Source of the DNA: an uncultured bacterium
GTDB lineage: Bacteria > Cloacimonadota > Cloacimonadia > Cloacimonadales > Cloacimonadaceae
Assembly: GCA_938009275.1 (NCBI GenBank)
Contig: CALLHY010000039.1
Location: 1-64,000 of the forward strand
Direction: 5' to 3'
Length of the DNA: 64,000 nucleotides
Shown: positions 16,748 through 24,449 of the stretch, piece by piece
How positions within the stretch are numbered: the first letter of the stretch is position 1
How the letters are laid out: every line of letters starts with the position of its first letter
Made by a program: the position numbers and the translations under genes
The notes under the pieces: generated by a model
The model's database searches: none
Told to the model about the DNA's origin: nothing
What the model saw: the letters and a program-made list of their open reading frames with translations, nothing else

Positions 16748-17481
16748 ACAACAATATCATTCGACCCTATGGCGATACTCTGAACGATGGCAAGATGCAG
16801 CTATCCTTTTCACTGCCGGTAAGTGCCGATGCCTTTGGTAAAGAAGCCGCAAGAATGCTGCTGCTACAAATGGGCTTTGATGATGCTGAGATAACAGGTA
16901 TGCGCGATTTACGTGAGGGCTTTACTCATTTTATAGCCTACGCTGTTACTTCCACCGGAGTGGATACCAGCCAGATAAAGGTGAAGGTAGTGGATACTCC
17001 CGTAATGGACATGGAAGCTACCGACGCCTATATATCCGAGCATCTTGGCCGTAGCATAACAGTGGTTGGCGCATGCATAGAAAGCGATGCGCATACTGTA
17101 GGAATTGATGCTATTATGAACATGAAGGGCTATAATCACCGTTATGGTTTGGAGCGTTATCATGGGTTCAACGCCATAAATATGGGCGCACAGGTTCCCA
17201 GTGAAGAGCTGCTTGCCCGCGCTCGAGCCGAGAAAGCGGACGTGATACTCGTTTCGCAGGTGGTAACCCAGAAGAATATACATATCAAGAATCTTACCCG
17301 TTTGATAGAGCTTGCCGAAGCGGAGGGACTGAGAGACAAGATGCTGTTTGTTTGCGGTGGTCCACGCATCTCGCATGAACTCGCCATCGAGCTTGGTTAT
17401 GATGCGGGCTTTGGCACTGGCTCTTACGCTACCGATGTGGCAAGTTTTATTGCCATTACCATGTCCAAGAAGGCAAATTAG
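16744..17481 (+). CDS. kamE: Lysine 5,6-aminomutase beta subunit
   Basis: This subunit carries the adenosylcobalamin-binding domain. The protein has 245 residues from the ATG at 16744, which overlaps the kamD stop; an in-frame ATG at 16687 lies well inside kamD and is rejected. The base-off cobalamin motif DxHxxG is present as DAHTVG with H117. K128 lies 11 residues further, the same spacing as the cobalamin His133 and PLP-binding Lys144 reported for the Clostridium sticklandii enzyme, so both cofactors should be held. The Rossmann-like B12 domain fills about 100-245. Confidence 0.9.
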   Translation: MNNNIIRPYGDTLNDGKMQLSFSLPVSADAFGKEAARMLLLQMGFDDAEITGMRDLREGFTHFIAYAVTSTGVDTSQIKVKVVDTPVMDMEATDAYISEHLGRSITVVGACIESDAHTVGIDAIMNMKGYNHRYGLERYHGFNAINMGAQVPSEELLARARAEKADVILVSQVVTQKNIHIKNLTRLIELAEAEGLRDKMLFVCGGPRISHELAIELGYDAGFGTGSYATDVASFIAITMSKKAN

Positions 17482-17524
17482 CAAAAGGTGGAAAGCGTAG
17501 TTTTGTCACCACCTGGAGGGTGCA

Positions 17525-18826
17525 ATGTTTAATACCCTCCTGATGCTTGTTGCCCTGGGACTGATGATAAGCATTCATGAGCTTGGTCATTTTCTGGTGG
17601 CCAAAGCTTGCGGAGTGGGTATCGAGAAGTTTTCCATCGGGTTTGGCAAGCCAATTATTAGCTTTACTCGCGGAGATACAGAATACAGGATTGCCTGGAT
17701 TCCTTTGGGTGGTTATGTGAAGATGGTGGGCGAGAACCCGGATGATGAGGACGATGGCCTTGCCAAAAGGCTGTCCTTCCGGCAGAAAGCCTGGTGGAAA
17801 AAGGCACTTATCGCCTTCAGCGGCCCCTTTGCCAATCTGCTGTTTGCCGCATTACTGTTCATCGCTGCTTTCATGGTCCCGCAAATTCAGGAAGACTTTA
17901 CCCCCGTTATCCAAAAAGCAGAGGGGATTTGGTCAGAAGTGTTCATGCCTGCGGATAGCATTGCCGTGGTAAACGGCACACAGGTTAAGGGCTACTATCA
18001 GTTTTTAAGTGAGCTTAGCCCCACCAAAAGCAATAATATCATCCTGTATCGCAATGGCGAGCAGCAGAGATTAAGCATTCAGGCAGCAGAGGTGGATAGC
18101 CTTATTAAGTCCCTAACTCCACGGGTTAGTGCAGAAATTGGTGAGGTATTCTCAGGATTACCTGCCTGGCGCGGCGGCTTGAAAGCAGGAGACATTGTGT
18201 TGGCAGTAGACAGCGTGCAGGTTTCCGACTGGTATGATATGCGCAACCGCATTATAAACTCCAACAATGAAAGTGTAAATCTGCTGCTAAAGCGCGGTGA
18301 GCAAGTGCTAAGCCGCAGCATTGCCTTGGAAATGAACATTGCTATGGGCAAGCAACGTATGATCGGGATTGGACAGGCCATGCCGGTTAAAAGCCGGATT
18401 CAACATCCGCCATTAAAGGCAGTAGAATATGGGGCTAAAAGTACGGTAGGCTTTGTGGTTGCCAATTATGTGGGTCTATTCAAGCTGATAAAAGAGCCCA
18501 AGCAACTACAGAACAACCTTGGTGGGCCGGTAATGATGGCCAGCATCAGTCAACAAGCCGGAAAAAAGGGAATTAGCTACTTGCTGGTGGTGTTTGCCAG
18601 CATTAGTCTCGCGCTGATGATCATGAATCTGCTACCCATCCCCGTGCTGGACGGCGGGCACATCCTTTTTGCCTTCCTGGAGGGTATATTCAAGAAGCCG
18701 GTACCCATGCACATTCAAGCAATGTTGCAGCGCATTGGTTTTGCCATGCTGCTATTGTTAATGCTGTTTGCATTCTACTCCGACATAAGTAAGCTGATGC
18801 TTCGAATCTTTGCCCTGCGGCACTAA
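17525..18826 (+). CDS. rseP: RseP-type site-2 zinc metalloprotease (M50)
   Basis: This inner-membrane protease cuts within membrane segments, classically in the anti-sigma factor that controls envelope stress. The protein has 433 residues. The zinc motif HELGH is at 18-22 in the first membrane helix, the PDZ segment lies at about 185-275 (GLPAWRGGLKAGDIVLAV), and the second active-site motif LLPIPVLDGGH is near the C-terminus between hydrophobic helices. GGAGG precedes the start. No sigma-E or anti-sigma gene is adjacent. tgt follows 13 bases after the stop. Confidence 0.92.
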   Translation: MFNTLLMLVALGLMISIHELGHFLVAKACGVGIEKFSIGFGKPIISFTRGDTEYRIAWIPLGGYVKMVGENPDDEDDGLAKRLSFRQKAWWKKALIAFSGPFANLLFAALLFIAAFMVPQIQEDFTPVIQKAEGIWSEVFMPADSIAVVNGTQVKGYYQFLSELSPTKSNNIILYRNGEQQRLSIQAAEVDSLIKSLTPRVSAEIGEVFSGLPAWRGGLKAGDIVLAVDSVQVSDWYDMRNRIINSNNESVNLLLKRGEQVLSRSIALEMNIAMGKQRMIGIGQAMPVKSRIQHPPLKAVEYGAKSTVGFVVANYVGLFKLIKEPKQLQNNLGGPVMMASISQQAGKKGISYLLVVFASISLALMIMNLLPIPVLDGGHILFAFLEGIFKKPVPMHIQAMLQRIGFAMLLLLMLFAFYSDISKLMLRIFALRH

Positions 18827-18839
18827 TAAAGGAGAGCAC

Positions 18840-19952
18840 TTGTTCAGTTTCACCCTTCAACACACCAGTGGCAAGGCAAGAGCCGGCCATATTACTACCG
18901 ATCACGGCGATATCCTAACTCCGGTATTCATGCCCGTTGGCACTTTGGGCACTGTTAAAGCCATGAGTCCTCATGAACTGGAAGAGGTAGGCGCACAGAT
19001 TATCCTTGGCAACACCTACCATCTTTACATGCGTCCGGGACATGAGCTTATCCGGGATGCAGGCGGACTGCATAAGTTTATAAACTGGAATCGCCCCATG
19101 CTAACCGATAGTGGTGGCTTTCAGGTAATGAGCCTTGCTGCGCTCCGCAAGATTGGTAAAGACGGCGTTAAGTTTCGCTCCCACATCGATGGCTCTTTGC
19201 ATCATTTTACTCCCGAATACGTAATGGAGATACAGCAAGCTTTGGGCGCAGACATTATTATGAGCTTTGACGAATGTCCGCCCTACCCTGCTACCAAGCA
19301 GTATGTGGCAAAGTCTTTGGTTACCACATTGGACTGGGCAGAGCGCGGACTGAAAGCATTTAACAATCATGCACATCAGGCTCTATTTGGCATTGTGCAG
19401 GGTGGCATATACGAAGACCTGCGTGAGAAGTCCGCTCTGGCATTAATGGAACTGGACTTCCCCGGCTACTCAATTGGCGGCCTGGCTGTGGGCGAAGAGA
19501 AGGAAGACATGATACGCGTTACCGCCTTCTTGAATGATATCTTGCCCAGGCATAAACCACGCTACTTAATGGGAGTAGGCACCCCCAGTGATTTACTGCG
19601 CAATATTGCCAATGGCGTGGATATGTTCGACTGCGTTATGCCCACCCGCAATGCGCGAAAAGGCAGCATATTTACCCGCTATGGCAAGATGATAATAAAG
19701 GCAGCACGTTACAAAGAGGATTTTAAGCCCATCGATCCTCAATGCGGCTGCTATACTTGCACCCACTTCAGCCGCGCATACATCCGCCATCTGATTACCA
19801 TGAATGAAATACTCGGTATGCGACTAACCACCATCCACAGCCTGTGGTTTTACCAGGAACTGATGCAGATGGCTCGCAAAGCAATAATTGATAACCGCTA
19901 TGACGACTTCCTGGCGGAAATGCTACCCGTATTGGACACCATAATGGAGTAA
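18840..19952 (+). CDS. tgt: tRNA-guanine transglycosylase (queuine synthesis)
   Basis: Tgt replaces guanine 34 with preQ1 in tRNAs for Asp, Asn, His and Tyr. I chose the TTG at 18840: AAAGGAG at 18828-18834 sits just before it, the protein then begins MFSFTLQH as the family does, and the nucleophile in VDMFDCVMPT becomes D264, the same number as in E. coli. An ATG at 18810 lies inside rseP. The protein has 370 residues. DSGGFQ, GGLAVGEEKE and the zinc site CGCYTCTHFSRAYIRHL are present. It lies between rseP and a cell-wall peptidase gene. Confidence 0.94.
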   Translation: MFSFTLQHTSGKARAGHITTDHGDILTPVFMPVGTLGTVKAMSPHELEEVGAQIILGNTYHLYMRPGHELIRDAGGLHKFINWNRPMLTDSGGFQVMSLAALRKIGKDGVKFRSHIDGSLHHFTPEYVMEIQQALGADIIMSFDECPPYPATKQYVAKSLVTTLDWAERGLKAFNNHAHQALFGIVQGGIYEDLREKSALALMELDFPGYSIGGLAVGEEKEDMIRVTAFLNDILPRHKPRYLMGVGTPSDLLRNIANGVDMFDCVMPTRNARKGSIFTRYGKMIIKAARYKEDFKPIDPQCGCYTCTHFSRAYIRHLITMNEILGMRLTTIHSLWFYQELMQMARKAIIDNRYDDFLAEMLPVLDTIME

Positions 19953-19954
19953 GT

Positions 19955-21298
19955 ATGAAGCATTGGCTTTGCCTGATTCTGTTTATATGTTTTAGCCTGA
20001 ATATCTTTGCCCGTAATCCTTTGGAGCCAAGCTATTACGCTGCTCCTCCCAGACTACCGAACGTGCTGCCCGAGATGAACACTCCCGGCTTCTGGATATC
20101 TCGCCACCCCCATCCCGACAAGCTGATAATGACCTCCGGGATGATTGACAAATACAACCAGCGGGTAAACAAGTTAGGCACCTACACCAAGATTCATCTG
20201 CATTCCTCGGTTATTTCGGGTATAACAATAAGAAACCAGATAAAATCGCTGCTAAGCACCATAGCATCTATCGGCAAGTACAATTCCGCGGGCGAACGAA
20301 CTCAAAAGGCTGTGCTGGATTCGCTACGCAGAAATGCCAATCTCGAAAAGGTTCCGCTATCTATAAAAGTGCGCTTTGGCTTCCCGGTGAAGCATGCCAG
20401 ACAACGCTTTGCCCCGGGGCTCAATAACCTGAATAAAGAGGTGTTCGACATAGAATTTGACGAGATGCAAAACAGCGGTTATGATATTGGCACTCCCACC
20501 GTGTTCTATCACGATTCCGCCGATGGCAAGTGGGTATTTGGCGCGTGTGCAACCTCCACCGGATGGTATCTGAAAAGTGAAGTTTGCTTCTTACCCCAAA
20601 AGCAGTGGCTGGCATATCAACAAGCAGAATCATTCGTGGTAAGCACTGCAGCCCGTGCCGACTTGTGGAAGGATGCCCAGGCAAGCCAGTATCATGGATT
20701 TTGCCGCATGGGTACCAAACTGCCGCTAATCGGTGAAACCGATGCCTACTTCCAGGTTCAAATCCCCGTGAAAGACAGCCTGATGCCTGGCTACATTGCC
20801 AAAGAAGATGCCAGTCAGGGCTATCTGCCCTACACCGCGCGTAACGTTTACAAACAGGCTTTTCGCCTACTTAATATGCCCTATGGCTGGGGTGACACAG
20901 ATGCCGATTTTGATTGCTCCAGTTTGCTAAAACACATCTTTGCCTGCTTCGGCTTTAAGCTTCCTCGAAACGGCCTTCAACAGGCAAAAGCGGCTAAACT
21001 GATATACGACTTTGGCCCTGTTGGTAACGAAGCAAGCAGGGAAAAGACTATAATAAACGAGGGCTTGCCGGGCATTAGTTTTCTGCGCCTTAATGGACAT
21101 ATTATGCTATACATAGGGCATTACAATGGCAGAGCTTATGTCCTGCACGACACCTGGGGCTATCGCGCTCCCGCTGAAGATAGCAAAGACGATGTGTATG
21201 TAATTAATAAAGTAGTGGTTAGTGACCTATACTTAAGCAAGGGCAGCCAACGGGGCTCGCTACTAAATCGCCTAACACACCTAAGTGCCATGCATTAG
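19955..21298 (+). CDS. Secreted NlpC/P60 cell-wall peptidase with SH3-like domains
   Basis: It is predicted to cut peptide stems of peptidoglycan in the periplasm. The protein has 447 residues. A signal peptide (about 1-20, MKHWLCLILFICFSLNIFA) is followed by a family-specific N-terminal region, SH3-like segments at about 165-290, and the NlpC/P60 domain at about 295-430. Catalytic C321 lies in DFDCSSL and H382 in NGHIMLYIGH. The gene starts three bases after the tgt stop and ends the kamD-rseP-tgt run. The exact bond cut is not known. Confidence 0.85.
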   Translation: MKHWLCLILFICFSLNIFARNPLEPSYYAAPPRLPNVLPEMNTPGFWISRHPHPDKLIMTSGMIDKYNQRVNKLGTYTKIHLHSSVISGITIRNQIKSLLSTIASIGKYNSAGERTQKAVLDSLRRNANLEKVPLSIKVRFGFPVKHARQRFAPGLNNLNKEVFDIEFDEMQNSGYDIGTPTVFYHDSADGKWVFGACATSTGWYLKSEVCFLPQKQWLAYQQAESFVVSTAARADLWKDAQASQYHGFCRMGTKLPLIGETDAYFQVQIPVKDSLMPGYIAKEDASQGYLPYTARNVYKQAFRLLNMPYGWGDTDADFDCSSLLKHIFACFGFKLPRNGLQQAKAAKLIYDFGPVGNEASREKTIINEGLPGISFLRLNGHIMLYIGHYNGRAYVLHDTWGYRAPAEDSKDDVYVINKVVVSDLYLSKGSQRGSLLNRLTHLSAMH

Positions 21299-21347
21299 CC
21301 AGCAAACCTCTCCTCAATAGCTTGTTCCGAACTTATCATCCAGGCAC

Positions 21348-21375
21348 AAAAAAAGCCTCCGGATATTCCGAAGGC
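21348..21375 (-). terminator. Rho-independent terminator of the tRNA operon
   Basis: On the minus strand GCCTTCGG (21375-21368) pairs with CCGGAGGC (21362-21355) across a 5-base loop, with one G-U pair, and is followed by seven T residues. It lies nine bases beyond the last tRNA. Confidence 0.85.
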
Positions 21376-21383
21376 AAATAGAC

Positions 21384-21457
21384 TGGCAGGGATGAGAGGA
21401 CTCGAACCCCTACGTACGGAACCAGAATCCGCTGTCCTACCATTAGACGACATCCCT
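21384..21457 (-). tRNA. tRNA-Gln (anticodon CTG)
   Basis: The 74-base cloverleaf includes an encoded CCA. The acceptor arms are AGGGATG and CATCCCT with discriminator G. The anticodon stem GCGGA/TCCGT holds the loop TTCTGGT, giving CTG, which reads CAG. The T arm has GGTTCGAGTCC. It is last in the four-tRNA unit. Confidence 0.92.
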
Positions 21458-21480
21458 GTATCATTCTGGTAAAAGTGTGC

Positions 21481-21555
21481 TGGCTGGGCAGGGAGGATTT
21501 GAACCCCCGGATGGCAGGACCAAAACCTGCTGCCTTACCGCTTGGCGACTGCCCA
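21481..21555 (-). tRNA. tRNA-Gln (anticodon TTG)
   Basis: The 75-base cloverleaf includes an encoded CCA. The acceptor arms are TGGGCAG and CTGCCCA with discriminator G. The anticodon stem GCAGG/CCTGC holds the loop TTTTGGT, giving TTG, which reads CAA. It is third in the transcript. Confidence 0.93.
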
Positions 21556-21569
21556 GCACACTATATAAC

Positions 21570-21661
21570 TGGCGGAGAGGCAGGGATTCGAACCCTGGGT
21601 GGGCTTTTGACCCACACACGCTTAGCAGGCGTGCACCTTCAGCCAACTCGGTCACCTCTCC
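21570..21661 (-). tRNA. tRNA-Ser (anticodon GCT)
   Basis: The 92-base class II tRNA includes an encoded CCA. The acceptor arms are GGAGAGG and CCTCTCC. The anticodon stem CACGC/GCGTG holds CTGCTAA, giving GCT for AGC and AGU codons. A long variable arm (GTGGGTCAAAAGCCCAC) is typical of serine tRNAs. Confidence 0.94.
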
Positions 21662-21681
21662 GGCTGAAATCATTTTTTATC

Positions 21682-21767
21682 TGGCGGAGGATGAGGGATT
21701 CGAACCCCCATGGGCATAACCCGGCGGTTTTCAAGACCGCTGCCTTACCAATTAGGACTAATCCTCC
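21682..21767 (-). tRNA. tRNA-Ser (anticodon TGA)
   Basis: The 86-base class II tRNA includes an encoded CCA. The acceptor arms are GGAGGAT and ATCCTCC. The anticodon loop CTTGAAA gives TGA, reading UCN codons. The variable arm forms GGG/CCC. It is first in the transcript. A 7-bp hairpin (21773-21790) lies just before its 5' end, and a TTGACA -35 word lies at 21810-21805 on the minus strand without a clear -10. Confidence 0.92.
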
Positions 21768-21878
21768 AGTTAGGTTTGATCCTTCAAACCTGAAGCCCGA
21801 TATTTGTCAAGTGCTTTCTTGATTTCTGTCATCACTCCGGTGTTTTAGCCCTGTCCAGCGACGTGAAAAGGTGGAAGA

Positions 21879-21918
21879 GTGCTGGTGTGCTGGTGTGCTG
21901 GAGTGCTGGTGTGCTGGA
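21879..21918. repeat. Tandem octamer array GTGCTGGW, five copies
   Basis: Five in-register 8-bp units run from 21879 to 21918: GTGCTGGT, GTGCTGGT, GTGCTGGA, GTGCTGGT, GTGCTGGA. GTGGAAGAG lies just before. On the other strand the units read WCCAGCAC, and CACCAGCAC recurs at the end of the array at 36743. Confidence 0.85.
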
Positions 21919-22089
21919 GTCGAAGTCGCCCTGGTCATATCATTCATTCTGCATATTTTTAGGGAGATATGAACACCAGACCCGATCATAGACGCATACA
22001 TTAATCTCAGCTCCCTCTGTGCCACTGTGGTTAATAGTAATCGTAAAGTGTTGAGGTGATGTAACTAAATCCAACATAGCTGTGACGAA

Positions 22090-22161
22090 TAACCCGCTAA
22101 CCTGTTAACCTGATAACCTGTTAACCCGCTAACCCGCTAACCTGTTAACCTGTTAACACCT
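22090..22161. repeat. Tandem octamer array TAACCYGN, nine copies
   Basis: Nine in-register 8-bp units run from 22090 to 22161: variants TAACCCGC, TAACCTGT, TAACCTGA and a final TAACACCT. Changes fall at the same positions (6 and 8) within units. It is followed within about 15 bases by palindrome family A copy 2. Confidence 0.9.
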
Positions 22162-22174
22162 TTTTCCCTCCTTC

Positions 22175-22241
22175 TTCCCTGCTGCTTCCCTGCTGCTATC
22201 CTGTATTCGACACAGGATAGCTTCAAGGAAGCAGCAGGGAA
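22175..22241. repeat. Palindromic repeat family A, copy 2 (diverged)
   Basis: The arms start TTCCCTGCTGCTTCC and end CTATCCTGT. They pair with a few mismatches (the right arm has TTGAAGC where the left has the complement of CTGCTGC) around a loop ATTCGAC. The sequence matches copies at 9421 and 59822. It lies upstream of a + gene and upstream of the minus-strand tRNA unit, so a shared terminator role does not fit this copy. Confidence 0.8.
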
Positions 22242-22375
22242 AAAGAGCGTGGCAAACACCACAGATGAAGTCCACAATATGTTCGTAAGCTCACAGGTCA
22301 TAAGTGCAACTTGCTCCTCGCCTTATTTTGGGCTAATCTATCTGTATGCACAAGCCAGATAATAAGGAGTTCACC

Positions 22376-23215
22376 ATGATGCACGGTATTGTTTTTTTTA
22401 AGACGGGTGACTTGGGAATTATTAGAGAGTTTTACAGCAAGGTGTTAGAGCTGCCAATATGGCTCGAGCAGGGAGCTTGCGTTATCTTTAGGAATGGTAA
22501 TCAATTATTGGGGTTTTGCCAGTCGGATAACGCTGACATAGAGGGAACGATAACATTTTTCTTTGAGAGTCGCAGCAAGGTGCAAGAAGCCTTTAAGAAG
22601 TTTCGCAGCATTGCTTTGGATCCGCCCCGGGAAAATCCTAAATTCTCCATCTTTCATTTTTGGGCTAAAGACCCCGAAGGACGCAATCTGGAGTTTCAGA
22701 GCTTCGACCACACCCTGGAGCCATTTATAAGCTTGGAAGATGGCTTGATGCAGAGGCGCAGCATAAGACATTACCATCCCAGTCCCGTTCCAGACGAGCT
22801 TATGAATAAGGTATTTGAGCTTTGCCGCTATTCACCCACGGCACGTAACTTGCAGAGTTACTATTACATAGTAGTAAAGCAGCGTGAGGCTTTGGAGCAG
22901 ATAGTGAACTTACGTGGCCCGGCAGGTGATCCTATCTTGGCGTCGCCCTATGCTGTCGCGGTTGTTGCCCGGGGAGATCTGGCACGCAGAAAGGTTCAGG
23001 ATGCTTGCATTGCGGCTTATCATCTGCTTTTGGCAGCCAAGGCTTTCGGATTGGGCACCTGTTGGGTTACCGACATGGATAGAGACGAAGTGAAAGACAT
23101 ATTAAAGATTCCGCATGACGATTACATTGCCTGCCTGACGCCCATCGGCTTTCCTGCAGAAGAATTTGCCCTGCCAAAGAGACATGAAGTTAGCAGCTTT
23201 GTGAGGTATTTATGA
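22376..23215 (+). CDS. VOC (glyoxalase-like) and nitroreductase fusion protein
   Basis: The 279-residue protein joins two domains. Residues about 1-117 look like a vicinal oxygen chelate fold (HGIVFFKTGDLGIIREFYSK; FWAKDPEGRNLEFQSF). Residues about 122-279 are a short FMN-dependent nitroreductase (MQRRSIRHYHPSPVPDELM; ARNLQSYYYIVV; LGTCWVTD). The substrate is unknown; it may be an NAD(P)H-using reductase whose VOC half binds the substrate or a metal. The ATG at 22376 follows AAGGAG by six bases, so an ATG at 22346 is rejected. The stop overlaps the next gene (ATGA). Confidence 0.82.
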   Translation: MMHGIVFFKTGDLGIIREFYSKVLELPIWLEQGACVIFRNGNQLLGFCQSDNADIEGTITFFFESRSKVQEAFKKFRSIALDPPRENPKFSIFHFWAKDPEGRNLEFQSFDHTLEPFISLEDGLMQRRSIRHYHPSPVPDELMNKVFELCRYSPTARNLQSYYYIVVKQREALEQIVNLRGPAGDPILASPYAVAVVARGDLARRKVQDACIAAYHLLLAAKAFGLGTCWVTDMDRDEVKDILKIPHDDYIACLTPIGFPAEEFALPKRHEVSSFVRYL

Positions 23216-24165
23216 AGCCTAAGCTGGTGCTTACCCGCGCTATCCCCGAAGCAGCTATAGCTAAGTTGCGTGAGTATTTTGAGCTTTGGGTAAACCCCTT
23301 TGACAGACCTATTACTCACGCTGAATTGAGAGCAGAACTGCATAACGCGGAAGCTTTAATCTGCCTGTTAACCGATGACATCAACAAGGACATTATCGAT
23401 TCCGCGCCAGAGCTGAAGGTGATCTCTGCGTATGCAGTGGGCTATAATAACATTGATGTGGACTATGCAACTACGAAGCATATTGCCGTGTGTAATACAG
23501 CAGGCGCACTAACAGAATCGACAGCCGATCTAACCTGGGCTCTAATAATGGCTACCTGCCGCAGAATAACAGAAAGCGAAGCATTCTTGCGCTCTGGTAA
23601 GTTTAGAGCTTGGGAGCCAATGCTGATGCTGGGGCAGGATGTTTATGGCAAAACACTTGGCATAATTGGGATGGGTAGAATTGGTGAGGCTGTTGCAAGG
23701 CGGGCAAGCGGCTTTAACATGAAGATATTGTATAGTGGAAACAGAGCTAAGGAACTGCCCTTTGAAGCCCAGTTGGTTAGCCTGGAACACCTGATGAGGA
23801 ACTCGGACATCATCTCCCTGCACGCGCCACTTACCAAAGAGACAAAGCACATGATAAACAAAGCCGCCATAAAAATGATGAAGCCCTCCGCAGTGCTGAT
23901 AAACACCGCCCGTGGCGCTATTGTTGATGAGACCGAGCTGATATTAGCATTGTCGGAGAAGCGTATCTTTGCAGCCGGATTTGATGTATATGAGCATGAA
24001 CCCAGGATTCCAGAAGAGCTACTAAAACTTGATAATGTAGTTCTCTTGCCGCACATCGGCTCTGCCAGCATCGAAACCCGTACCGCAATGGGTATAATGG
24101 CAGCAGAAAACGCCATTGCTATTATGGAGGGGAAAAGGGCTTTGTCTCAGGTAAATGTTTGGTGA
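23212..24165 (+). CDS. D-isomer-specific 2-hydroxyacid dehydrogenase (glyoxylate reductase-like)
   Basis: It is predicted to reduce a 2-oxoacid with NAD(P)H, or the reverse. The protein has 317 residues. The NAD motif GMGRIG lies in LGIIGMGRIGEAVARRA. The catalytic Arg is in NTARGAIVDE, the Glu in YEHEPRIPE and the His in LLPHIGSAS. It resembles glyoxylate/hydroxypyruvate reductases more than SerA, because it lacks the C-terminal ACT domain. It overlaps the VOC-nitroreductase gene by four bases, so the two likely act in one pathway, which I cannot name. Confidence 0.87.
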   Translation: MKPKLVLTRAIPEAAIAKLREYFELWVNPFDRPITHAELRAELHNAEALICLLTDDINKDIIDSAPELKVISAYAVGYNNIDVDYATTKHIAVCNTAGALTESTADLTWALIMATCRRITESEAFLRSGKFRAWEPMLMLGQDVYGKTLGIIGMGRIGEAVARRASGFNMKILYSGNRAKELPFEAQLVSLEHLMRNSDIISLHAPLTKETKHMINKAAIKMMKPSAVLINTARGAIVDETELILALSEKRIFAAGFDVYEHEPRIPEELLKLDNVVLLPHIGSASIETRTAMGIMAAENAIAIMEGKRALSQVNVW

Positions 24166-24449
24166 TTGCACCCTATCGCCCATATTGGCATGCCCGTCTC
24201 ACTTGGACAAATAGGGAAGAAGTTATCACAGCTTAATGCTTATCGTGCATTGTAGCAGATTGCCAAGTATCCATGAAAGACGTGATCGCTGGCAGACTAA
24301 AATCAGGAAGGCCTAACAATGTGTGAATACAAGCAATTTTGAGCTTGACATGATGCCGGATATTTGATGAGTGGCAATGTATTCTAAATCACAGGTCGTG
24401 TGGCACCATTTTGATGCTCGCAAATCCATACCTGGTAAGAGGAGTATAT
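24166..24449. other. Intergenic region before the C10 peptidase gene
   Basis: I see no gene. TTGACA occurs at about 24335 without a convincing -10. AAGAGGAG at 24438-24444 is a good ribosome binding site for the next gene. Confidence 0.4.

Larger units (their letters stand above)
21768..22375. other. Intergenic region between the tRNA unit and the VOC-nitroreductase gene
   Basis: It has no gene. It holds two different 8-bp tandem arrays (21879-21918 and 22090-22161), a degenerate CTCTGTG-type segment near 22014-22030, and family A palindrome copy 2 directly after the second array. AAGGAG at 22364-22369 is the ribosome binding site of the next gene. Confidence 0.7.

Noticed and set aside
18810..18839. 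ATG start for tgt at 18810
   Set aside because: It lies inside rseP, and the TTG at 18840 has a good ribosome binding site and gives standard residue numbering.
21475..21822. Open frames across 21461-21822 on both strands
   Set aside because: They cover four clear tRNA genes and their flanks.
21879..21918. Chi-like GCTGGTG words in the GTGCTGGT array
   Set aside because: The resemblance to E. coli Chi (GCTGGTGG) follows from the repeat unit, and Chi sequences differ between phyla.
24395..24420. Sigma-54 promoter before the C10 peptidase (TGGCACCATTTTGATGC)
   Set aside because: The GC of the -12 element is two bases too far from GG.
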